Assembly (NCBI GenBank): GCA_036186865.1
Contig: AP025055.1
Coordinates: 7,699,493-7,763,492 of the forward strand
Length of the DNA: 64,000 nucleotides
Direction: 5' to 3'
Source of the DNA: Eustoma russellianum
Taxonomy: Eukaryota > Streptophyta > Magnoliopsida > Gentianales > Gentianaceae
The translations under genes and the position numbers were made by a program. The notes below the pieces were generated by a model. That model saw only the letters and a program-made list of their open reading frames with translations, searched no databases and had not been told where the DNA came from. Positions within the stretch are counted from its first letter, which is position 1; each line of letters starts with the position of its first letter. Below are positions 56,572 through 64,000 of the stretch, one piece after another.

Positions 56572-57493
56572 TCGACAAGATTCTAATACTAGGATGTCGA
56601 TACCCTTGGGCAACAGCAATAGACGTGTAGCACCACACCATGTGAATTTCGTCCATCTAATACTAAGATTTGCGAACCAATAACGTTGACCTAGAATAGT
56701 TTCACCAAATTTCCATGTGAATCTCTCTGAGCATGTAATCTTCTTCTTTTTGCTAGACACGCTTCAGCCATATTGGAAAAATAATTTCTTATACAAGACC
56801 CAATTAAAAAAAGTTACATGGATGCTTTGATGCGTAGATTTCGAGCCGCTTGTGTATCTTGGGGCTGGACTCTGTGCATTGAGAAGTTGATAATTATCTA
56901 ATCCATTTAAGTGTTGTGGTAGTCAACTTGAAGTGCCTTGGACTACTCATAAGCACAATGCTTAATGAGTTCCACCATAATTTTTTTGCCCAACGATTTT
57001 GGAGTTGAGAATGCTAAATGAGATAGTGCATCCACTCTTTTGTTAGCCGATCTGAAAATATGTTTGATTTAAAATTTCTCGAACATAACCTTGAGCTGTT
57101 CAACCTCAGATAAATATCGCTTCATTTGATCCTCTTTTGCCTTGTAGTCGCTATTACCCTGGGCCACAATGATTTGAGAATCACTAGCGATTTAACTTTT
57201 TGAGCCTCTAATTTTGACACAAGGCTTTGGTTAGAGAGTATGATTTTCTACTCGGTTTTGTTGTTGATTGTTTTTGGAGTATAATCTCAACACATATTCA
57301 AACTCCTCCCCTTTTGAACTTATGATTAGGAGAATCGATCATTTGCCATCTTGGAAAGATGATCCATCAATATAGATGGCCTATTGATCCTCCTATAGTT
57401 GTTCATCCCTTATTGAGGTCCCTTCAACTATGAGGTCGAACAGTGCTTCGGCTTTGATAGAAGCCCGAGGCTGATAGTTGATAACGTACTCAG
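56572..57493 (-). other. Decayed sequence downstream of the gypsy RT/RNase H
   Basis: Probably the continuation of the Tat-like element (RNase H to integrase), but stops are frequent and I can match no motif confidently. Confidence 0.35.
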
Positions 57494-58529
57494 CTAATTC
57501 AACAAGTCATATGATTGTCCGAAATGAGGACTTTTGCCTTCACAAAATTGCCTCGGGGGTTGGTTTATTATGACCGCAATGGGGTGAGCTTGAAAGTAGG
57601 GCCAAAGTTTTTGTGCTACTATGTTCAGTGCCATGACCCTTTTTTCAGCATTTGTATACCTAATTTTAAGCCCATGCGGTGATTTCCTAACAAAGTAAAT
57701 TGTTCTTTCAATGTTGTCTTCCTTTCTAGGTAGAATAGCACTTACCCACTCTATGGAAATGGCCAACTATATGTACGGAACTTCATAAGCACAGGCGAGT
57801 TTAACGTTGGCAACTCAGCCAAGTAATTTTTCAAGTCATCAAAAGCTTGGTGACCCTTTTCCTCGCACTGGAGCATAGATTTTTTATTAAAAAATTGGAA
57901 GAAGGTGAGTGATCTTTCTACTGACCTGGACAGAAATCGATTCAAAGCCACAATCCTTCTTGTCAGTCTTTGCACTTCTTTAATATTTTGAGGTGGATGC
58001 ATGGTTTTCAAGGCTATAATTTAGGTGAGATTTTCCTAAATCCCTTATTTTGGGACCATGTAGCCCAAGAATTTCCTACTCCGGAAGACAAAGGTGCATT
58101 CTTGAGGTTCAATGTCATTCTGACGTCTCTAAGAATGATGAAAATTCTCTTTAAAATTTGAACATACACACCGAGAGTCCTGTTCTTAATGAGCATATCG
58201 TGAATATAAATCTCCATGGTTTGCTAAATCTGATCTGTGAAAAAAGAATCTACTAGTTGTTAAATGGCTTCTACATTCTTTTACCCAAATGGCTTGTTGA
58301 TGTAGCAATAGTTACAAACCACTCTGACGAAGGAGGTTTTATCACGGTCTTCCTCTGACATGACTAGTTGACGATAGCCTTTAAATGCATCAAAGAAATT
58401 AAATACCCCATGCCCCTTTGTTGAATACACCAGTCGATCTGTCTTTGTTAGCGGATAACAATCTTTGGAGCACGCTTTATTCCGATAGGGGTCATCTATA
58501 ATACTAATCAAGTTTGGAGACCACCACAC
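57494..58529 (-). pseudogene. Tat/Ogre-like gypsy reverse transcriptase and RNase H remnant
   Basis: Four minus-strand pieces follow the order of a gypsy RT. The first (58281-58529) has CYPLTKTDRLVYSTKGH, FDAFKGYRQL and KTSFVRV. The second (58014-58217) has YIHDMLIKNRT, where the family has a catalytic Asp pair, so one is replaced by His. The third (57751-58011) has KEVQRLTRRIVALNRFLSRS. The fourth (57494-57766) has KRVMALNIVAQKLWPYFQAH and INQPPRQ. The wording is typical of the Tat/Ogre branch and not of the chromoviruses elsewhere in this window. Age is great relative to the other gypsy copies. Confidence 0.75.
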
Positions 58530-59811
58530 GAGTGACCAACCAAATCAAGTAGAGGACTTCCATCATAAATTTGGCGGCAAGCAATTTGCAGCCTCTTTTG
58601 CGATTACCTCATTTCCCTTAAGAGCGAAGTTTTCTTTTCTTTTGCTTAGCTGAATTAACGTTTAGGCTCACGTTAAGCTTATTCTGCACAAGAGTTGTTT
58701 GAATTTCAGGCATGTCTTAATTGCCCACATGAAGATAAATGTGAATTCTTTTAGGAGCAACTGGAGTTGTCTTAACTGCTCATCTGGCATCCAAGTTCCA
58801 ATCTTGATTACATTATCCGATCTCTCTAGATTTAGGATGAAATATTGACCACATCGTGAGACTCTAGTTTTTCTTTAATTGGAGGAACAATATATCTGAG
58901 ACTGTCTTGCTGTGTGGACAATCTTCCTTTGATCTTAACCATATAGAAAATTTATGCCGGTTGTAATTCCCCATACATGCTTACCACCCTCGCCAGGTTC
59001 GAGAATTTCAGGCTAACATACAATGGTAATATAATTGCCTCCAACGCTATCAGGGCTAGCCTTTCAAAGCAGAAATGTTGTAAGCCGACCTCTTCTTTAA
59101 AATGACAAAAGCAACCCAAAAGTTTTGATGCCTTGGGTGTTTGCCAAAAGTTTCCAACAACATCACCAGGCCTATTGGCTAAACTTCCATTCAAGAAAAC
59201 CAAAATTATAGAATCGATACGGAGCATAATGAGCCGTCCTGCAGCCCGAATGCTTCAAAAAACATTATGGTACATAATGTGGGTTGCACTTTCTACAACA
59301 ACATAGCTCCTATGCACATTGACGATGTTTTCTAAAGCTAAGTTGATGAGAATATTGATGACAACCCTTCATTGACATACCCAGGGGAATAAAATCCTCA
59401 TTCCCAAAAGTTAATTCATGTGATAACTTGTCTTTTTTGGGATGACTTATAAGAGCTTTCTGTCTCCTTGGGTTTTGGCCTTGACCTCGGCATACATGGT
59501 CTAACAAAATCATATAAATTAAAACATTTACTTGACACTAACCTATGGCATAAGGTTCATTTTCCTCATCTTGGGGGTTAGGAGGTTGATCTTTTTGGTA
59601 TTTTTCATCGGGAGGAGGTCAACAAAAATCCAGCCGATTGTCCAACATTGACCATGAGTCACAAAATTGTTGCAAATGGTCTCTTTCAATAAGGTCTTCT
59701 ATTGCTCTTGCTAACTGTATGCAATTTTTGATGTTGTTCCTAATATCTCGGTGATAATTCTAGTAAATTTTGGGGTTCTTCTTGGACCTCGGCCTAGGAA
59801 ATGGTTGCGGG
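58530..59811 (-). pseudogene. Probable protease and gag-pol linker of the Tat-like element
   Basis: Pieces at 59310-59513 (LTFGNEDFIPLGMSMKGCHQ) and 58952-59227 (ALEAIILPLYVSLKFSN) resemble the stretches around the Tat-type protease and its approach to RT. No active-site DSG is visible. SIRE-2 interrupts the element at 59812. Confidence 0.4.
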
Positions 59812-61293
59812 TGTTAGGTCCCTTAGAACACACTAGAAGGGGGGGTTGAATAGTGTGTTCACCAAGTATGGATATTTTGTGGCTATTTTTCGTTTTAGAG
59901 TGCAACCGATACTTGGATGTGTTCTTTTGATAGATAAAAACTTGAAAGACAAGAAAGAACACGATTATGTATAGAGGTTCAAGTCAAGAGACTCTACTCC
60001 TCTACCTTCTTGATGTTTCACAAGAAGGATTTTGAAATGGGGATTGTTATTTCTTTTTGGGGGAAACAACAATCAAAAACGAAATCAAGAAAATACAAAC
60101 TAGGCACCTTGCCTAGACAACAACCGAGAGATCTAACACTTTGAAGTCTTGCCTCCAAAGATCTTCTTTGCCCTCAAAGAAATCTTGTAGGGAGAATAGT
60201 GCACCACACACTATCAACAAACCCTTCAAAGTTTAGAAATCTTAAACAAGGAGCACCCTTGCTCCTTGACCAACAATCTACCAAATCTCTCACAGAGAAT
60301 CTCACCAAGAAGAAGACTCTTCTTCTTACAATAAACACTCTCAACAATAAAGTAAAAGTATACAAAGATTTACAACTATTTTGAGAGCTTGAGCTTGAGA
60401 GCACTTGAGAGCATGTGAAGTAGAAAGTTGTTGAAGAAGGTGGAAGAAACCCTATTTTATCAACTTCAAAGTTTCTTCCCGTTTGAAACCCTCTGCACTG
60501 ACATTAATGGGTTTTGGCATCATGTGTTGGTGAGTCCTCATCATTGGAGATCTCCCTTTGGCATGTAGCAACATTCTTGGAGAGATTTCAAAATGAATGC
60601 CAAGAAAGGAAACCTGAAAAACTTCAACAGAGAGGAGCCTGCAAAAAAAGACACTAAAAAAGAGGGTACAAAGAGTCAACTGATGTTAAAAAGTGAAGTT
60701 CAAGACCTTTGTAACGTTGATCACATGAAGCGCCTAATGTGCAAATGCACAGGCGTTCGATGTGACATTGAGCGCTTGATGTGACAATGAACAGTCGTTC
60801 GAAGTCACATCAAGCGCCTAATGTGGGCTTCTTAAGGCGTTCGAAGTCACATGAAGCGCTTAATGTATCACTTCATGCTTGTTCGAACTAACTCTGACTT
60901 TTACTCAGAGAAAGTACTTAGGAGTACGTGCCCAGCCAGGGGAAAAGTACTTTTGGCATAGTGGACTGCATAAAGCGCCTAAAGGGGCGTTCAAAGTGTT
61001 CGCACTTTTCAACAGGTCACATAAAGCGCCTAATCAGGCGTTCAATGTGTCCTGTTTTACAAACACTCACATGAAGCGCCTAATCTAGGCGTTCGAAGTG
61101 TTCGCAGATCCAGACACTATACATAAAGCGCCTAATCTAGGCGTTCGAAGTGTACTGGACTCCACCAAGGTACATTAAGCGCCTAATGTAGGCGTTCGAA
61201 GTATTCTGACTTCAAACAACACACATGAAGCGCCTAATGGGTTGTTCAATGTGCCAAAATGTGCAAATCATCAAAACTCAACATGATCTAACA
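59812..61293 (-). repeat. SIRE-2 3' LTR
   Basis: Minus-strand limits are TGTTAGATCATG (61293) and GGGACCTAACA (59812). The outer end carries CACTATTCAACCCCCCCTTC, a block seen at the end of the SIRE-1 LTRs. A ten-unit motif array occupies the first part (61260-60720). The partner LTR is outside the window, so limits rest on the TG/CA ends and the adjoining purine tract. Confidence 0.82.
60728..61257. repeat. Ten-unit AAGCGCCTAAT / GGCGTTCGAAG array in the SIRE-2 LTR
   Basis: Units begin at 60728, 60770, 60812 and 60854 (42-bp steps) and at 60973, 61024, 61074, 61126, 61177 and 61228 (about 51-bp steps). Each has AAGCGCYTRAT, then after 2 to about 16 bases GGCGTTCGAAGT or a variant. GCGCCTA and TAGGCG form a hairpin stem in the 51-bp set. 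Confidence 0.92.
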
Positions 61294-61316
61294 TTCTCCC
61301 TCTTTTTGATGATTTC
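61294..61316 (-). other. SIRE-2 polypurine tract
   Basis: The minus strand has AAAAAGAGGGAGAA directly before the LTR. Confidence 0.85.
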
Positions 61317-61502
61317 ACAATATGCATAACTTATCAAAGCTCCCCCTTAATATATGCTCCCCCTCACTAAGTGCAATGAAAAAGAAATAACTTGAATGAA
61401 ATGATGAAACAATTCTAATGAACATCAACAATAAATTCAAGGTATAAAAATTTCATTCAATAATTGCAGAAAGATAATTAACACCAACAAATATAAAAAA
61501 AT

Positions 61503-62846
61503 TTACATAGCACCACCACTTGGTGGTGTAAACCCACTAAAACCAAAACCACCACTAGCGGCAAAATCCGTGAACCCACCCATGGATCCACTAGCACCAC
61601 CAGCAGCATCACCAGCACCTTCACCAGCACCATCACCACCACCACCACTTTCTCCCCCTAAATCATCAAAATTAGGAGGAAGAGCCCATGGACTGATCTG
61701 CATGAATGCATTGCGAAATGCAGTCATACGCAGTTCATTTCGCGCATGCCGAGCTTCATGCTCAGCATCACGAAGATGCAACTGCTGAACGGTTTGTTCA
61801 AGGGCAGCAATGCGTGATAGTAATTCCGAGGAACCACTACCACCGGTGACATCATGAGGTCCTTCTTCGACCTCTTCTTCGTCAGGAATAGTGGTGGCCT
61901 TCCGTTTCTGCGAGTCCACGGCCTGGGCGATATTATAGTGATCATAAAGATCAGATTTGGAAATAGAGGACAAATCATCATCATTAATAGCAATGCCTTT
62001 TGATTTGAGCAAAATCGTGACTATGTTTGCAAAAGGCAGAGCTTTGGACCCTTTTCGAAGAGCCGCGAACATGACTTCAATGATGATCCAAGCCAGGTTC
62101 AGCTGAGTAAGGTGCTTGAGGCGGTAAGAGACATAGAAATCCATGGTGCTAGGATTTCTAGTGGCCTTACCATTGATGCAGTAGGTGACAACCGCGAGCA
62201 GAATACGATCCACCAACGGCATGTTTTGAGTCTTCTTGGAGGGGTAATACCCCAGATCAAATTTAACGTCCTGCTCGGAGACGCCGTATTTGGAGCTCCA
62301 GTCAAATACGGAGAAATCTGTCAACCCCTCATTTCTGATATGCAAGACTTCACAGATTTCCGGGACAGTGAAGCTAACAGGAGTACCATCAATGAAGGAG
62401 TTGAGAGAGAATGGTTGAGACTCAGATTGTGGGGTGACCCACAAGTTGGAGTAGAAAATGCGAGTATGCTCGCGGGAGAACTTTTTCATGTCAAGTCTGG
62501 ACCAAAGGGATGTCCAGCCTTGATGTTCCAGAAAAGGAACAATTTCCAGTGCACTGCTCGTCTCAGGTACATTGTTGAGGTTGAGCAGCTTCAGAGGGAT
62601 GATCAGACGGCTGTTTGCTACCCATTCCTGGTATAGCATACAGGAATGATACGAAACATGAACACCCTTGTCAATGGAGCGTGGAGGTTTCTTGATGTCA
62701 GGCTCAAATTTTTTTAACCAAGGAAAGTTGTCCTTGGTGAGCCCTTCACGGATGGCGACGATTGCGGGAGGCTCGACATTGCCTTGTCCAGCCGTGGTTT
62801 TGCGCTTTTGGGATCGTGGACGTTTTGAAGGACCAGCAGAAGCCAT
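61503..62846 (-). CDS. Env-like / plant transposon-domain protein of SIRE-2
   Basis: An intact 447-residue frame lies between pol and the 3' LTR, the position of the env-like ORF of SIRE-type elements. A basic N-terminus (GPSKRPRSQKRKTT) is followed by a globular domain (about residues 30-300) that resembles the putative plant transposon protein family found in such elements (EWVANSRLIIPLKLLNLNN, ICEVLHIRNEGLTDFS, IEVMFAALRKGSKALPF). A heptad-like helix (SRIAALEQTVQQLHLRDAEH) and a Gly/Ala-rich tail follow. I see no signal peptide and no clear membrane segment, so an envelope role is doubtful. The start at 62846 is the first ATG of the frame. It would need splicing, a subgenomic RNA or internal initiation to be expressed. 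Confidence 0.8.
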   Translation of the reverse strand: MASAGPSKRPRSQKRKTTAGQGNVEPPAIVAIREGLTKDNFPWLKKFEPDIKKPPRSIDKGVHVSYHSCMLYQEWVANSRLIIPLKLLNLNNVPETSSALEIVPFLEHQGWTSLWSRLDMKKFSREHTRIFYSNLWVTPQSESQPFSLNSFIDGTPVSFTVPEICEVLHIRNEGLTDFSVFDWSSKYGVSEQDVKFDLGYYPSKKTQNMPLVDRILLAVVTYCINGKATRNPSTMDFYVSYRLKHLTQLNLAWIIIEVMFAALRKGSKALPFANIVTILLKSKGIAINDDDLSSISKSDLYDHYNIAQAVDSQKRKATTIPDEEEVEEGPHDVTGGSGSSELLSRIAALEQTVQQLHLRDAEHEARHARNELRMTAFRNAFMQISPWALPPNFDDLGGESGGGGDGAGEGAGDAAGGASGSMGGFTDFAASGGFGFSGFTPPSGGAM

Positions 62847-63180
62847 TGTTGAAGGAGTTTGAGGAGAAAGAGGTCTTGAAGATTAGAGGAAATGATGAAG
62901 ATACGAGTGAAGAAGGAAGAAAGAGGAGAGGTTGGATTTTAAAGAGTGAAGGGAGGAAGATGAAGAGTTAGTGGAGTAATGGTGGAGAGGGAGATAAGGA
63001 AGAAGTGGGAGAGTGGGAGAGAGAGGAGTGAGGAAGAAGATGAAAAGTTTGAGGGAATGGGGAAGAGGAAACGGCAGAGCGTGGGGAAGAGGGAAGAGAA
63101 AGAGGCGGCTGGAGAATTGATGATCCTTGAATGGCGCGAAAAACTGAATAGGCGGCGAAAAGACAGTGAAAGAATAGGGT
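62847..63180 (-). other. Purine-rich spacer upstream of the env-like ORF
   Basis: On the plus strand it is GGAAGAGA-rich for about 300 bp, so the minus-strand RNA would carry a long CU-rich leader. No gene is apparent. Confidence 0.6.
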
Positions 63181-63182
63181 TA

Positions 63183-63445
63183 AAGCGCCTAATGTGACAT
63201 CGAACGACTTCACATATATGTATGAAGCGCTTAATGTCACATTGAACGACTGTGAAAAGGAAGATTGAGCGCTTAATGATACTCCAAACGAGTGAACATA
63301 CTAAGATAAAGCGCTTAATCTTACATCGAACGACCCAATAAAGCGCCTGATGTCACTTCGAACGAGTGACATCCTTAGCATTAGGCGCTTGATGTATCAT
63401 CGAACGCCTGAACAATTTGAGATAAAGCGCTTTATCTGCACGAAT
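63183..63445. repeat. Seven-unit AAGCGCYTRAT array between SIRE-2 pol and env-like ORF
   Basis: Units begin at 63183, 63225, 63267, 63309, 63341, 63383 and 63425; all steps are 42 bp except one of 32. The first half matches the LTR units and the second half is CATCGAACGA, the inverted form of the LTR's CGTTCGA. Confidence 0.92.
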
Positions 63446-63492
63446 CTTGAAAATGTTTGAAATTTTCGTGCTCAAAACTCAAGATGGTTTTG

Positions 63493-64000
63493 TCAAACCA
63501 TATTGAGCAACCCCAACCTACTACGTATAGATACAAAGACATCACTAGGTAAGGGTTTCGTGAAAATATCCGCAAGTTTGTCATGTGTAGGAACAAATTC
63601 TACACTTACCAAATTCTTATATACACAATCACGGATGAAATGATACCTCACTTCGATATGCTTGGTCCGACTATGTTGGACGGGATTTTGTGCAATATTT
63701 ATGGCAGACGTGTTATCACACAAAATTGGCACCTTTGAGAAGTGAATGTTATAATCAATTAACGTGTTAGTCATCCATAACAATTGTGCACAACACGAGG
63801 CGGCCGACACATATTCGGATTCCGCCGTAGAGAGAGACACACTGTTTTGTTTCTTGGAGTACCAAGAAACGAGACAATCTCCAAGAAACTGACAAGTTCC
63901 GGAGGTGCTCTTTCTATCAACTAGACTCCCCGCATAATCGGAGTCACAATAGCCTCTTAAGTCAAAACATGCATTCTTAGGATAAAATAAACCAAATTTC
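63493..64000 (-). pseudogene. SIRE-2 pol, RNase H C-terminal part (continues beyond the window)
   Basis: From 64000 the minus strand encodes the copia RNase H: ACFDLRGYCDSDYAGS and DRKSTSGTCQFLGD, then the TAESEYVSAASCCAQLLW helix, VPILCDNTSAINIAQNP, KHIEVRYHFIRDC and DKLADIFTKPL. It stops at TGA (63493). I see no break in the 508 bp present; it is labelled as a fragment because the rest lies outside. Domain ligands look intact, so this element may be younger than SIRE-1. Confidence 0.85.

Larger units (their letters stand above)
59812..64000 (-). mobile_element. SIRE-2: SIRE/Maximus-type copia element with env-like ORF, 5' part outside the window
   Basis: Read on the minus strand: the end of pol (64000-63493), a motif array, an intact env-like ORF (62846-61503), a purine tract and a 1482-bp 3' LTR with TGTTAG/CTAACA ends. 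This order is the one known for SIRE-type elements that carry an extra ORF after pol. The rest of pol, gag and the 5' LTR lie beyond 64000. The left flank GCGGG is the candidate target duplication. Confidence 0.9.

Noticed and set aside
60728..61257. CRISPR-like array of evenly spaced repeats
   Set aside because: Plant retrotransposon LTR context, repeats are short and variable, spacers are partly repeated too and there are no cas genes.
61570..62636. Plus-strand frames with Pro/Ser-rich or unrelated text
   Set aside because: Complement of the Gly-rich tail and body of the env-like ORF.
1..64000. tRNA or other structural RNA genes
   Set aside because: The only tRNA-like matches I saw are the 12-13 base primer-binding sites of retrotransposons. 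No cloverleaf was recognised by eye; a tRNAscan-SE run would settle it.

Overview
This is plant nuclear DNA made almost entirely of nested retrotransposons, with one convincing host gene. The single-copy gene is a STOP1-type C2H2 zinc-finger gene of land-plant type. Element families, tRNA-Met-type primer sites and AT-rich non-coding DNA fit a flowering plant, probably a eudicot. I cannot name the species.

Region A (1-27.2 kb) is a nest four insertions deep. The oldest layer is a broken Ty1/copia element on the minus strand (Copia-1, about 21853-27200). A 5'-truncated RTE-type LINE (19965-21852) lies in its pol. A chromodomain Ty3/gypsy element on the minus strand (Gypsy-1, 1-19964, left LTR cut by the window) lies in the LINE. 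A complete SIRE/Maximus-type copia element on the plus strand (SIRE-1, 8437-19861, target duplication AAAAG) sits in the upstream LTR of Gypsy-1. Separately, a solo LTR related to SIRE-1 (22435-25137) splits Copia-1 between gag and protease. The 10-N gap at 10215 is flanked by an apparently false 46-bp duplication.

Region B (27.5-37.6 kb) holds a small Stowaway-like MITE, the STOP1-like gene (27729-29072, minus, one exon), a complete but dead copia element (Copia-2, 29819-35615, target duplication AACAT) and about 2 kb of AT-rich intergenic DNA.

Region C (37.6-56.6 kb) is a second nest. A non-autonomous gag-only LTR element (TR-GAG type, 37631-56566, minus, target duplication ACAAA) contains a second chromodomain gypsy element (Gypsy-2, 38530-52542, plus). 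The gag of Gypsy-2 is split by a 4.3-kb solo LTR (41283-45557).

Region D (56.6-64 kb) is a decayed Tat/Ogre-like gypsy pol (minus), then the 3' end of a second SIRE-type copia element (SIRE-2, minus). SIRE-2 has an intact env-like ORF between pol and the 3' LTR and runs off the right edge.

The most notable observations are these. (1) A candidate phase-1 spliceosomal intron lies at the same gag/protease codon in Gypsy-1 and Gypsy-2. (2) A 70-bp GT-AG intron interrupts RNase H in Gypsy-2 and is absent from Gypsy-1. (3) The gypsy LTRs carry a splice-acceptor-like site followed by a short conserved acidic reading frame. (4) Those LTRs also carry arrays of short hairpins, some with different but still complementary arms. 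(5) SIRE-2 carries arrays of a GCGCCTAAT-type motif at a strict 42-bp period on both sides of its env-like ORF. All intron, hairpin and regulatory roles are inferred from sequence alone.
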